This document shows positions 14,713 through 22,982 of a stretch of DNA of 28,756 nt, piece by piece. Both the position numbers and the translations under genes were made by a program. The stretch comes from a virus. The first letter of the stretch is position 1. Each line of letters opens with the position of its first letter. Below the pieces are notes generated by a model that searched no databases, was not told the DNA's origin, and worked only from the letters and a program-made list of their open reading frames with translations. The DNA lies in the IMG/VR virus record IMGVR_UViG_3300031997_000047, positions 1-28,756 of that record. One strand, written 5' to 3'.

Positions 14713-16869
14713 TCACTTGTTGAAAATATCCCAGAACCGTTCGGTGAGTTCCTTGTCTTCCAAGAGGGACTTCCTCATGCCGTTTTGAAATGCCGTGTTG
14801 AGGGCGTCGATCTCAGCCGTCTTCAACCCAGCCGTGAGTTCGGGTGGCATCTTGAACTTGCTCACGAAGGCTTCAAGGAACTCCTTGGCCGTTTCGGTTC
14901 TGTCGGGATCTGACTTGAACCGCAACGCGGCATCAGTCAGCAACTTGCGCCCACCGTTGTTCATGGGAAGGTGTGCGATCCCTCGAGCCTCGTTCTGGGC
15001 GGCGTTGCCCGAGAACTTGCTCCAGAGGTTTGACGAAGGCGTGAGCTTCTTGGCCACGGCGTGAGTCAGCTCGGTCAGCCGTTCGATCCCGGGGTCATAG
15101 GCGCAGGACGCCTCGCCAGGCGCGAACCACTGCAAGCCCCACTTCTTGTTTGCGATGAACTTGGTCACCACCTCGGTTGTCGATTCCTCGATCACGCGCC
15201 CGATCACCTTTCCGATCCTACTGGTCGCGGCGCCCGGGGTCACCCCGTGGTATGCAGCGAACTTGTCGGAAGTGCATCCGTGGATCGTTTCATGAAGCAA
15301 AACCTTCATGGACCAGGCTTCATCCCGGGTGAGCTTCTTGGCCGCGGTCCTGTCGAGCTTGACGCCCTTCTTGGACATCCCCTTCAGGCTCTTGAAGCAA
15401 TCCTTGCCCATCGCGATCCGGCCACTGTAGTTCGTATGGAAGCCGCCGCCGCCGCGGGCCATTGCAAGCAAGGTTCGCCCGTGCTTGCCGATATCGGTGT
15501 TGACCAGCTTCTCGGCTGCAACAAGAGCGTTCATCTCGCGCCGAATCTCGATTGCAAATTCCTCCCGAACCAAGCTGTTATTCCCCTTCATCGCGGTTGG
15601 GATTTTCAGCTTGCGAAAGGCGTCCTTGAACTTCGTCTCGTTGAAGTACGTGGTCGGGGTGACCGGCGACTTCGCCAGCTCGGGGAACTCGGGCGGAACC
15701 ACGCCTTCGGCAATGACTGGCGGGGGAGGGGGCTCCTCGGGTTGCAGTTCAGGCGGCAGCACGTCTTCCCCTTGGGGAAGCTCCCCCTCGGCCGGATCCC
15801 ATGAACCCGCCTCCTGGCTCACGTCGATCGTGCATCTGCACCGGAAGTGAAAGGGTGGCATTGCGAACCCGCCCTCGGCCAGCGCCGCGGAATCCTCCAT
15901 GGAGCCTTCGCCCCGCTTGATTCCCATCTCCTCCAGCTTCTCAGAGGTCAACCACGGGTGAGCCTCCTGCACGGCCCCAGGGTCGCTGCCCAGCTCGCCC
16001 GCCATCACACCAACCCCTTGGGTGGTCGTGAAGGTTTTGCCGTCCATGGCTCCGCAGATTTCACAGGTGCGCTCATCCAGCGGGTTCATGATCGTGTACT
16101 TCGTGATCCCGTAGTCCACGAAGGAGCGGAGCTGGCCTTGCGTGCGGGCGACCGTGGCCGCGTTGGCAACCAGGCCCTCGAAATACTGCTCGGCTGAACC
16201 GCGGTAGCCCGCGGGTGTGGACGCCCTACCTAGCTCCAGGTCAAGGGCAGCGCGAACCCGCGTGCCTGCATCCACCGGGTCGCCCCCGCTCTCAACGATC
16301 GCCTCCTTCGCAGTGCGGGCGATTGCGTCGCTCACGTTCTTTTCATAGTGCGCGCCGGTCCAGAACACCTGATGGTCAACCAGGGACTCAACCGCCCGCT
16401 CATCGATCACGTCAAAAGCCGGCTTGGCTTCCGCGAACCGTCGCGCACCCTCGGCTTTTCCCACAGCCTCTGAGGTCGTGGGGGTGTCGTAGGTGAGCGG
16501 GCCCTGCTTGAGTCCCTGGCACTTCTTCCAGCCAACCTCCCGGGCAAGGCGGTAGATGCGTTCGAGCCCGTCGGCGTATCGCGCCTTCACCTCCCCACCC
16601 CACCGCCCCATGATAACGTTCACCTTGCGGGCGATCTCTGCACCGCTGGCCCCTTGGCGTGCGGCCTTGGAGCCTGCGTCTACCGCTTCACGGGAGAGCT
16701 GATCCCACTTGCTGAGCAGGTACTCGCGCAGAAGCACTTCAGCGCGTGCAATCTGCGCCACGAGGTCCACCTTGGCCACTTCGCAGATCACGAACTCCGC
16801 GGCGACCAGGGCGTCCAGGCGCTCATCCAAGCTGAGCTTGGAAAGGAAGTTGCCCAGCACGTGGCTCAC
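14713..16869 (-). CDS. MuF/SPP1-gp7-type minor head protein with C-terminal HExxH metallopeptidase-like domain (718 aa)
   Basis: The GTG at 16869 overlaps the portal stop by four bases (GTGA). The N-terminal half is the phage head morphogenesis domain: ARTQGQLRSF, then ERTCEICGAMDGKTF with Cys269 and Cys272, and PPFHFRCRCTIDV with Cys344 and Cys346, the usual ending of this domain. MuF-type proteins sit at the portal inside the head and may be ejected with the DNA. After a Pro-rich linker (about 350-395) comes a separate domain. It holds LLHETIHGC (His526, Glu527, His530) and a downstream EESTTE (Glu561 or Glu562), the layout of a gluzincin-type zinc peptidase. MuF proteins often carry variable C-terminal effector domains, so a role on host proteins or in head maturation is plausible. 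Activity is not demonstrated. Confidence 0.87.
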   Translation of the reverse strand: MSHVLGNFLSKLSLDERLDALVAAEFVICEVAKVDLVAQIARAEVLLREYLLSKWDQLSREAVDAGSKAARQGASGAEIARKVNVIMGRWGGEVKARYADGLERIYRLAREVGWKKCQGLKQGPLTYDTPTTSEAVGKAEGARRFAEAKPAFDVIDERAVESLVDHQVFWTGAHYEKNVSDAIARTAKEAIVESGGDPVDAGTRVRAALDLELGRASTPAGYRGSAEQYFEGLVANAATVARTQGQLRSFVDYGITKYTIMNPLDERTCEICGAMDGKTFTTTQGVGVMAGELGSDPGAVQEAHPWLTSEKLEEMGIKRGEGSMEDSAALAEGGFAMPPFHFRCRCTIDVSQEAGSWDPAEGELPQGEDVLPPELQPEEPPPPPVIAEGVVPPEFPELAKSPVTPTTYFNETKFKDAFRKLKIPTAMKGNNSLVREEFAIEIRREMNALVAAEKLVNTDIGKHGRTLLAMARGGGGFHTNYSGRIAMGKDCFKSLKGMSKKGVKLDRTAAKKLTRDEAWSMKVLLHETIHGCTSDKFAAYHGVTPGAATSRIGKVIGRVIEESTTEVVTKFIANKKWGLQWFAPGEASCAYDPGIERLTELTHAVAKKLTPSSNLWSKFSGNAAQNEARGIAHLPMNNGGRKLLTDAALRFKSDPDRTETAKEFLEAFVSKFKMPPELTAGLKTAEIDALNTAFQNGMRKSLLEDKELTERFWDIFNK

Positions 16870-18662
16870 GATTCGGTGTTCTCCTCCGCGCCCCCGACTT
16901 GGGGCACGATGCGCCCGCCCGCTTCATGCTTCCAGGTGCGCTCCAGTTCCTTTCGCACCCTCATCAGGCTCGCCATGATCTGGCCGTCACTGATCCCGCG
17001 CAAGTGGTCATCCATCAGACTCTTGAGCGCCGTGACTTGCTGCCCAACCTCAGTCGGCTGCGCCTGGTTTTTCACGGCCGCGGCCATCGCCAGGCTGAAC
17101 GGCACGTCGGGGTCAAACCCCTCGATCGTCGGGAAGTCGGGCAGCTCCTGCCCCAGAATGTCCTCGAGAACTAGCCGGGCGATCCGGGGGGTCATGCCGC
17201 CCGTGCGTTCAGCACCAGAAAGGATCCCAACCAGCTCGGTGTTGTCGGTGGTGTTGGGCGAGTTGCTCTTGAACTTGTGGTACACGATGCCCATCCACGG
17301 AAACAGGATCCGATTCACCCAGGAGTCAAACACCTCACGGGCGGGTGCGAAAATCTGCTCATCGGCAAGCTGCCGGCTGGACTCGGCGGTGGCTCGGGTG
17401 TAGTCGTCACTTCTGCCCACAAAGATTGGAGGAAGCCGAAAGCAACACCTGACCCGGTCCTGGTTGTTCTTGGAATAGTTCTGGAACATGGCGTCCTGAA
17501 CTTGCGTGCTGGACAAGGGCTTCACGTCGAGCTTCACCTGCCCACCCTCGTCCCCTTCCATCACGCCCTCGGCCTCCACGATCACGAACTTGGAATAGTT
17601 GTCGGACCCTTGAATCTGGCTCTCCACAAAATCCTTGAGCCGACCGATCGATCCTTCGGTCAGCTGGCCGTTGCTCACCAGGACCAGCATGGAGGGGACG
17701 TTGTTGTTGCGGAAGGTCACATAGTTGATCTCCTCGGCCGCACGGTCCCCAAAGATGGAGAGCAGGTTTCCAATGAAGCGGGGCAGTCCGTAGGGGCTTC
17801 GCGGCGCGTAGAGCTTGAAGTGAACCATCTCGCTCGCGCGTTTTTCGGGCGGAGTTGCGGCCATCTTTTCGGGGGTGTCCAGCACCTCACCCGTCTCAAA
17901 GTGAAACTCGCGCGGGTCACCGAACTCCTTGAAGTACCGGATCTGATACCCGCCCACGAACGACAGGTTGCGCCGCTGGATGGCCTTGCACTGCACGAAC
18001 CGGCGAAAGCGGTGGAAGACCTCGGTCTTCACCACCTGCACCTTGCCATCATTTCCCATCTCGAGCATGGGCATCGGGTACTTGAACGGGTCCACGTCCT
18101 GACGCCCAAGCCGCACCTGATAGGCGGGCACGTGGTTGAACCCCTGAATCAACTGGGTTGCGCTGCGGATGACCTCGAAGTAGGCATTGCCTGTCGTCTC
18201 CAAATCAAAGCGGAGCCGCTTGCGAAAATCCACGAAGCTGAGATCGAGGCAAACGTAGTTGAAAAAGTTCTCAAGCCGCACGTGCTCGGCCTTCACTTCC
18301 TCCACGCTCACCGCGGCCACCTTTTCCCCCTCGGGCTCAGCAACCGCAAACTTGACCCGGGGAACCAGGCGGTACCCATAGCCCTCAATGTTCTCGACCA
18401 TGGACTCAATGCACGGGGTCAGCTCGCTGTTATGTTCGGGCAAGGTGGCCAGGGTGAGCAGATCAAAGGGTGGTTCAATCACATCACCGCGGAGGGTGAG
18501 CGCCTCAAGCGGATCCTCGGGCAGGTCCTTCGGTTTCCCAGGCTCGTCGTCTTGCTTGGCGAGGTCAATGGTTGTGCGCGGGGTAGCCTGAATCACCAGG
18601 GCGCGGAGTGCCTGCACGTTCTTTCTCACGCTGCGCTTGGTGACTTCTTTCAATTCTTCCAT
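16866..18662 (-). CDS. Portal protein, PBSX family (598 aa)
   Basis: The portal forms the dodecameric DNA-entry ring and docks the terminase. The ATG at 18662 follows AGGAGGCAGC. The order TerL, portal, MuF is the standard one. Sequence features match PBSX-type portals: PFDLLTLATLPEHNSELTP near residue 65, then MVENIEGYGYRLVPR. Further on are DLETTGNAYFEVIRSA, RSPYGLPRFIGNLLSI and AAEEINYVTFRNNNVPSML. The segment RLPPIFVGRSDDYTRATAE is the conserved portal stretch before the clip and crown. At 598 residues it is somewhat longer than common PBSX portals of about 350-550. An acidic N-terminal part and a C-terminal tail account for the extra length. Confidence 0.92.
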   Translation of the reverse strand: MEELKEVTKRSVRKNVQALRALVIQATPRTTIDLAKQDDEPGKPKDLPEDPLEALTLRGDVIEPPFDLLTLATLPEHNSELTPCIESMVENIEGYGYRLVPRVKFAVAEPEGEKVAAVSVEEVKAEHVRLENFFNYVCLDLSFVDFRKRLRFDLETTGNAYFEVIRSATQLIQGFNHVPAYQVRLGRQDVDPFKYPMPMLEMGNDGKVQVVKTEVFHRFRRFVQCKAIQRRNLSFVGGYQIRYFKEFGDPREFHFETGEVLDTPEKMAATPPEKRASEMVHFKLYAPRSPYGLPRFIGNLLSIFGDRAAEEINYVTFRNNNVPSMLVLVSNGQLTEGSIGRLKDFVESQIQGSDNYSKFVIVEAEGVMEGDEGGQVKLDVKPLSSTQVQDAMFQNYSKNNQDRVRCCFRLPPIFVGRSDDYTRATAESSRQLADEQIFAPAREVFDSWVNRILFPWMGIVYHKFKSNSPNTTDNTELVGILSGAERTGGMTPRIARLVLEDILGQELPDFPTIEGFDPDVPFSLAMAAAVKNQAQPTEVGQQVTALKSLMDDHLRGISDGQIMASLMRVRKELERTWKHEAGGRIVPQVGGAEENTES

Positions 18663-18670
18663 GCTGCCTC

Positions 18671-20137
18671 CTAGATCACTCCAGGTTCGTTGTTGCGCCG
18701 CTTGCGCACCCGTCGCCGGCTGGCCGTGACCGCGTGGTCCAGAGCGTCGAAAAGATCATCATGCGGGTGGTTGGGAAAGAGCACGAGCTGGTCAATCAGC
18801 GTGTTCATGCCCTTGCGGAAGTGCATCCTCTTTTCCTCAAACACGGGCGAGAGCTTCCATGCCCGCGTGATCTTGTCCTTGTCCGTGTGGATGGGGTAGA
18901 TGCGCAGATTCACATCCTGTTCTTTGAGCACCTGGTGAAGGACTTTCTGGTAGGCCACAACCTCCAGCCCAGCAAGAACAGGATCGTGAAGGCGGTACAT
19001 TTCTTTGAACCGGGATTGCTGCAAAGTGAAGCGGTCGAACCCGGCATAGTAGTCGAGAACCCAGATGTGATCCGCCGCGTCGAGCCCGATGACCACGATC
19101 GCGAACTGGTCGTTCTTGGTGTTCTCGCCCACGGCCAGGTCCACCCCCATGAAGACGCGCAACCCGCTTGGATAGTCGATGTCGTTGTGTTGCTGGCAGT
19201 CATCATACTTGAAAATTTCACCCTTCATCGCCTCCGTGTCGCACTGGTACTGAGCGTTGAAGATGATCATGCCCGCGTTCGCCTTCTTCTTGGCAAGCCA
19301 CTCGGGCGGATACTTCTCGGGCCATGGTGACTCCTCATTCTCGTTCAGCGCCGGGATGATCTGGCTCTGCGCCTTGTACTCGTTTTCAAGAAGATGTCCG
19401 TAGAGGTCGGCCCAGTGATACCGGGTGCCAAGGATGTGGTGCTCCCCACGATGCTCCACGGTCGAGTCAGGTGGCTCAAGGCACGGGTCAAGGGTTTGGT
19501 AGAACCACGTCTTGGTCTTCTCCCGCATGTACTGAGTTCGGGCGTTGTCCTCGTCCACCAAATCGTCGCTGATGATCACGTCATAATGCTTGGAGACGAT
19601 CGTTCCATCGACCCCAACACAAGTGACCGAAGCCTCCTTGCTGACCCGGGTGCGGGGCAGAACTTCGATCTCGCGGTTGTCCCACTTGGACACCAGGTTC
19701 GGATCGTAGTACCGCCCGAACAACGCGGCCAGCTTGTCGTTGCTCTCAAAGTGCCCCTTCACCTCTTTGAGAAAGGCCTCGGCGTTGCCCGCTGTCTTGC
19801 TGGCGAGCAGAATCCGCAGGTTCGGGTTCTTGAGCAGGTAGTGGATGGTCTTGGTGATTGTGCAGAGCGTTGTCTTGCCTGCACCACGGAACACGAGCTG
19901 AAGGCTCTGGGGGTGCTGAAACTGAAACTGGAGCATCGCCAGGTGGAAGGGTTCAACCTGGTATCCCAGAACCGCGATGGCCAGAATGTCCAGGCGGTTG
20001 TTCTGCAGGACCTGCCGACGGATCCACTCGTCGCTCATCTGGCGATAGTGCTCAAACAACCCGATGAGGTCTTTGCGCTTGGCCGTGGCCAGCGCCTTCG
20101 CCCCTTTCAGGGCAAGCATGGATCGCTCGGCACTCAA
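18671..20137 (-). CDS. Terminase large subunit (488 aa)
   Basis: This is the ATP-driven DNA packaging motor and nuclease. The ATPase motifs are FRGAGKTT (83-90, Walker A; Lys88) and YDVIISDD (185-192, Walker B). The RNase H-like nuclease starts with VFMGVDLAVGE (first acidic residue Asp333), and DDLFDALDHAV lies near the end as a candidate later acidic cluster. The length is normal. The frame begins with a TTG at 20137 that has AAGGTAG upstream. An ATG at 20119 would remove six residues, and I cannot choose firmly between them. It directly precedes the portal gene. The headful or cohesive-end type cannot be told from sequence alone. Confidence 0.94.
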   Translation of the reverse strand: MSAERSMLALKGAKALATAKRKDLIGLFEHYRQMSDEWIRRQVLQNNRLDILAIAVLGYQVEPFHLAMLQFQFQHPQSLQLVFRGAGKTTLCTITKTIHYLLKNPNLRILLASKTAGNAEAFLKEVKGHFESNDKLAALFGRYYDPNLVSKWDNREIEVLPRTRVSKEASVTCVGVDGTIVSKHYDVIISDDLVDEDNARTQYMREKTKTWFYQTLDPCLEPPDSTVEHRGEHHILGTRYHWADLYGHLLENEYKAQSQIIPALNENEESPWPEKYPPEWLAKKKANAGMIIFNAQYQCDTEAMKGEIFKYDDCQQHNDIDYPSGLRVFMGVDLAVGENTKNDQFAIVVIGLDAADHIWVLDYYAGFDRFTLQQSRFKEMYRLHDPVLAGLEVVAYQKVLHQVLKEQDVNLRIYPIHTDKDKITRAWKLSPVFEEKRMHFRKGMNTLIDQLVLFPNHPHDDLFDALDHAVTASRRRVRKRRNNEPGVI

Positions 20138-20144
20138 GACCGTT

Positions 20145-20519
20145 CTACCTTGCCGAGACGGGGAAGCCGCTCACGTAGACATCCGCGAAATCACCCACTC
20201 CAAAGGTGCCTGTCACCTTCACGAAAATCACGCGGCCGCGAGCCGTGGGAAGGTCCACCTCGAACGCCACGCCAGTGCCCTTGCCCGCGAAGGTGAGCGG
20301 GGTGTGAAGGCTGATGAACTTGCCCGCACCCTCGCACCAGAACAGAAACTCGATCGAGGCGTCCAGGCTTGTACTGGGAACGACTTGAACCAGGGCGTAC
20401 TCGTGGTCCGCCATGTTCATGCCCAGCTTCTTGTCCGTGATCGAAGCCCCGTCGGCCGCGGTCACGTGGCGGTGCGGAGCGTAGTTCGGGGCGTACTCAG
20501 GAGAGCAATGAAGGTCCAT
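20145..20519 (-). CDS. Hypothetical beta-rich phage protein (124 aa)
   Basis: The ATG at 20519 begins MDLHCSPEYAPNYAPHRH; a TTG six bases upstream is possible. The rest is predicted beta sheet (HEYALVQVVPSTSLDASIE, FLFWCEGAGKFISLHTPL, GRVIFVKVTGTFGVGDFAD). It is likely a small structural or decoration-type protein. The next upstream gene has a similar size and composition. It ends 8 bases before the terminase TTG. A gap of about 120 bases lies upstream, holding GC-rich short palindromes (CCCGCGGG and a CCCGGG) but no promoter I can defend. No family is recognised. Confidence 0.66.
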   Translation of the reverse strand: MDLHCSPEYAPNYAPHRHVTAADGASITDKKLGMNMADHEYALVQVVPSTSLDASIEFLFWCEGAGKFISLHTPLTFAGKGTGVAFEVDLPTARGRVIFVKVTGTFGVGDFADVYVSGFPVSAR

Positions 20520-20642
20520 GGTCAACTCGCTTTCTCAAAAGAGGCATCCCGGGCGAGGGCGGAACTCTGCAACCCGCGGGGGGGAATCACCGGCTGCAGA
20601 TGCGGGCCCTGCGCCCGGGAAGCCAAGTTCACTTCTGCCCGA

Positions 20643-20948
20643 CTACTCGATCGCGACGTAGCGGCAAAGCTCGCCGCTCACGTTCAGATCGGTGTCCGCG
20701 CCCAGCGTGAAGCCGTTGCTGAGCGGTGTGATGCCGTTGCTGGTGATGAAGGAGTTCTGAGCCGAAGCATGGTTCAGGCTCTTCCACGCGCTCGCATCGG
20801 CCATGCCCTCGATCCACTCGCCGGTGACCAGCCCGCCGATGTTCAGCACTCGCACGTGACGGGGGCGAAAGCCCACCGTTCGCACGTCGATCGCTGCCCC
20901 GGTTCCCTTGAACGACCCAACCATCACTTTCGCTGCTCCGGATGCCAT
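20643..20948 (-). CDS. Hypothetical small beta-rich phage protein (101 aa)
   Basis: The ATG at 20948 has AAAGGAGGTGTCG upstream, a near-perfect ribosome binding site, so I reject the longer frame back to 21041. The protein (MASGAAKVMVGSFKGTGAA, then VGFRPRHVRVLNIGGLVTG) is strand-rich with Gly, Ser and Asn turns. It ends LGADTDLNVSGELCRYVAIE. The pattern 'GFRPRHVRVLN...W...M' followed by 'ITPLSNGFTLGAD' resembles short phage structural proteins that decorate capsids or fibres. It has no catalytic motif. The function is inferred only from fold type and location before the terminase. Confidence 0.68.
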   Translation of the reverse strand: MASGAAKVMVGSFKGTGAAIDVRTVGFRPRHVRVLNIGGLVTGEWIEGMADASAWKSLNHASAQNSFITSNGITPLSNGFTLGADTDLNVSGELCRYVAIE

Positions 20949-20961
20949 TCGACACCTCCTT

Positions 20962-21243
20962 TCAGGTGGTTCCTCTTGACGGACTCGGCACTGGCCCAAC
21001 GGATGCCGGCCCTGTGCCCGATGGGGCACTTGAGGGTTCAAAACAAGCCTTGTCGGCCTGCAATTTGATTTTGGTCAAACACGCGAAACACACCCGCAAG
21101 CCGTGCTCGGGGAAGACGACTGCACACTTCAGCTCCTGCAAACAGACCGAGCACTTGAGATGCCACATGCGCGCCACTCCGTCAGCGGGCGGTTCATTCG
21201 CTGCCCACCAGACAGACCAGGGCGCGGGCTCCTCACGTTGCAT
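20962..21243 (-). CDS. Small zinc-ribbon-like protein (93 aa)
   Basis: The ATG at 21243 lies two bases after the stop of the upstream gene, which suggests coupled translation. The start gives MQREEPAPWSVWWAANEPP. The core carries WHLKCSVCLQELKC and LRVCFACLTKI, that is, CxxC pairs about 20 residues apart, the layout of a small zinc ribbon. The Ser/Pro/Gly-rich tail is probably disordered. It may bind nucleic acid or protein. A longer frame back to 21378 would overlap the neighbouring gene strongly and is rejected. Confidence 0.7.
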   Translation of the reverse strand: MQREEPAPWSVWWAANEPPADGVARMWHLKCSVCLQELKCAVVFPEHGLRVCFACLTKIKLQADKACFEPSSAPSGTGPASVGPVPSPSRGTT

Positions 21244-21245
21244 AT

Positions 21246-21725
21246 TCACCACCACGACCACCGATCGGTCGGGTTGTCCCAGAGTTCCCGCGGGATGTTC
21301 CCTTGCTGCCCCGCGGCGCGCCGAGCATTGCGCTCGAAAGGGTTGTCGTAATAACTGTGCAAGCGGCGCATGAAGCACCAGACGATCACCGATGCCAGCC
21401 CGTAGAGCACCGGCTGAAAGGCTCCGAAGACCATTTGCTGAATCACGTGCTGTTCCTCGTGCCGAATGGTGCGGGCGTCGTAGGCGTAGTCATACCTCAT
21501 GATCACGAAGCACCCGCTGGCCCAGCCCGCCCACTTCTTCATCGCCGAGCACCCCAACCAGCTTCCCGGCATCGCGCGCATGAGCAGGGCCCACTCCGTG
21601 TGCCGCACGAACTCGACCTGTCCAAAAGCCCACAGAACCCCAAGGTAGAGGGCGCTGACCCCGGTGTTTGGCGCCATCCACACGTTGCCAAGAACCAGCG
21701 CGACCACCTTGAAAAGACGCTTCAC
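21246..21725 (-). CDS. Membrane protein with HExxH motif (159 aa)
   Basis: A GTG at 21725 preceded by GGGGAGG starts the protein. Hydrophobic stretches lie near residues 5-35 and 100-120 (LYGLASVIVWCFMR). Between them, IRHEEQHVIQQ holds His89, Glu90 and His93 in an HExxH arrangement. DNPFERNARR follows about 40 residues later and supplies a possible third, acidic ligand (Glu131). Small phage proteins with 'RHEExH..Q' and 'NPFE.eA' are known as uncharacterised metalloprotein-like families, which I recall without a firm name. Possible roles are a membrane-bound metallopeptidase or a lysis-related factor. The catalytic claim rests on the motif only. Confidence 0.68.
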   Translation of the reverse strand: MKRLFKVVALVLGNVWMAPNTGVSALYLGVLWAFGQVEFVRHTEWALLMRAMPGSWLGCSAMKKWAGWASGCFVIMRYDYAYDARTIRHEEQHVIQQMVFGAFQPVLYGLASVIVWCFMRRLHSYYDNPFERNARRAAGQQGNIPRELWDNPTDRWSWW

Positions 21726-21727
21726 TG

Positions 21728-21985
21728 TTAGGCCTCCCCATTCACTGCACCCGAGGGACTCAGGCTGTAGGACAAGGGCTCGCCTTCCACTCGATGCGCC
21801 ACAACCATCTTGGTCTTTTCCAGCCGGCGCAGGATCGCCTTCAATTCCCTTGTGGGCCAGTTCAACCTCATGGCAAGCAGATTCACGCCGAACTTCCCGC
21901 GCCCAGTCTCACGCGGGTCTGTCCGGTCCAGCTCGATCATTTCCTGCAAGACATCGAGACGGCCTGGGGCCTTGAACTCCTTCAT
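21728..21985 (-). CDS. Small winged-helix-like DNA-binding protein (85 aa)
   Basis: The ATG at 21985 overlaps the queC stop (ATGA). Residues 10-60 read as a helix-turn-helix or winged-helix unit: LDVLQEMIELDRTD, then GVNLLAMRLNWPTRELKAI and LRRLEKTKMVVAHRVEG, ending in a strand-like SYSLSPSG. It resembles the MarR/Lrp-style reading heads used by phage regulators, but is too short for a full regulator. It may regulate this operon or be a structural adaptor. Confidence 0.65.
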   Translation of the reverse strand: MKEFKAPGRLDVLQEMIELDRTDPRETGRGKFGVNLLAMRLNWPTRELKAILRRLEKTKMVVAHRVEGEPLSYSLSPSGAVNGEA

Positions 21986-22665
21986 GGCTGCACCTGCATC
22001 GCAGGGTCATCCTGCCCAGCTTCCGCAAAACCTTTTGCGCGCAGCTTGCACGCCGGGCACTGGGCGCACCCGGGTCGCTGGCCGTGATAGCAGGTCACCG
22101 TCTTTGCCAAGGCCTCCCAGCATCCGGGAAGAATCTTGGCGAGCATAACCTCATCCGCCTTGCTCAACCCCAGGAAAGGAGCGAACAGGCGCAGCCGGTG
22201 ATCCATGCCTCGTTGAATCGCCAGTTCCAGGGGCTCGAGCGCCTCCCGTCTGCAGTCGGGATATCCCGAGAAGTCGGCTTCGCTCACTCCCATGACCACG
22301 TTGAAGCAACCCTGTTGAACCCCCAGCGCCGCGGCGAACAGGACCATCACAAGGTTGCGCCCAGGGAGGAAAGTCGTGGGCAACCCGTCCCCACGGTCGA
22401 GCGCAACCTCACCCCCGCCCTCCAGCATAGCGCACCCGCCAATCACCTTGAAGGCGGGCAGGGGCAGCACGTGCAGGGGCACACCGATCGCGCCCGCAAT
22501 CTCCCGGGCAGCTTCCATCTCGAGAGCGTGCCGCTGGCCGTAGTCGAAATTGACCGCGATGATCGGCCGGGGCAGGTGTCGGATGGCCCAGAACAAGGCC
22601 GTCGTACTATCCTGCCCCCCGCTCAACAGCACGATCGTTCCCCCGTGGGTCGGTGCGTCGTTCAT
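21982..22665 (-). CDS. queC: 7-cyano-7-deazaguanine (preQ0) synthase (227 aa)
   Basis: QueC uses ATP and ammonia to turn 7-carboxy-7-deazaguanine into preQ0. The PP-loop SGGQDST lies at 15-21, followed by VNFDYGQRHALE and PGRNLVM. Then come VSEADFSGYPDCR and the zinc site near the C-terminus, TCYHGQRPGCAQCPACK, with Cys192, Cys200, Cys203 and Cys206. All family motifs are present and the length is normal. The ATG overlaps the upstream stop (ATGA), and its stop overlaps the next gene's start. It lies about 10 kb upstream of queD-queE-folE, on the other side of the terminase and portal genes but on the same strand. No amidotransferase domain is fused, unlike the Gat-QueC proteins of archaeosine-type phages. 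Confidence 0.95.
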   Translation of the reverse strand: MNDAPTHGGTIVLLSGGQDSTTALFWAIRHLPRPIIAVNFDYGQRHALEMEAAREIAGAIGVPLHVLPLPAFKVIGGCAMLEGGGEVALDRGDGLPTTFLPGRNLVMVLFAAALGVQQGCFNVVMGVSEADFSGYPDCRREALEPLELAIQRGMDHRLRLFAPFLGLSKADEVMLAKILPGCWEALAKTVTCYHGQRPGCAQCPACKLRAKGFAEAGQDDPAMQVQP

Positions 22666-22982
22666 TCCATCTCCAGATGGCGACCGATGAGCTCGCCTTC
22701 TTCGTTGCGGTCCTCAACCACTTCTACCCCAGGAACCCAAGCAACCGCTTCGGCCAGGGAGTATCGCCCTGCCACGTCACGTTGCTGGGTGGTAACCTGA
22801 ACCAGGCAACCAACCCCGGGAACCTCAAGTGCCTTTGTGCTTTTCATCCAGCCCTCGGCGCGACTGCTCGCCTTGAACAAGAGCTGAAAGGAATCCCCGT
22901 TGCCCCAGACTACGAGGTCGGGCACGTTGACCCGTGCCCCGCTCACCTCGGTGTTGCCCAGCGTCTTTTCTTTCTCGCTCAT
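22662..22982 (-). CDS. Hypothetical phage protein upstream of queC (106 aa)
   Basis: The ATG at 22982 overlaps the previous stop, and the stop overlaps the queC start (both ATGA), so it is translated as part of this chain. The sequence (MSEKEKTLGNTEVSGARVN, then VPDLVVWGNGDSFQLLFKA and VGCLVQVTTQQRDVAG) looks like a small beta-rich domain with a short helix, ending in an acidic EEGELIGRHLEME. I do not recognise it and see no catalytic residues. Coupling to queC might mean a link to base synthesis, but the same coupling joins unrelated neighbours here. Confidence 0.66.
   Translation of the reverse strand: MSEKEKTLGNTEVSGARVNVPDLVVWGNGDSFQLLFKASSRAEGWMKSTKALEVPGVGCLVQVTTQQRDVAGRYSLAEAVAWVPGVEVVEDRNEEGELIGRHLEME

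Noticed and set aside
17277-18674. Plus-strand open frame of 465 codons opposite the portal gene
   Set aside because: It is a shadow of the portal gene in GC-rich DNA, rich in His, Leu and Val, with no motif and no ribosome binding site.
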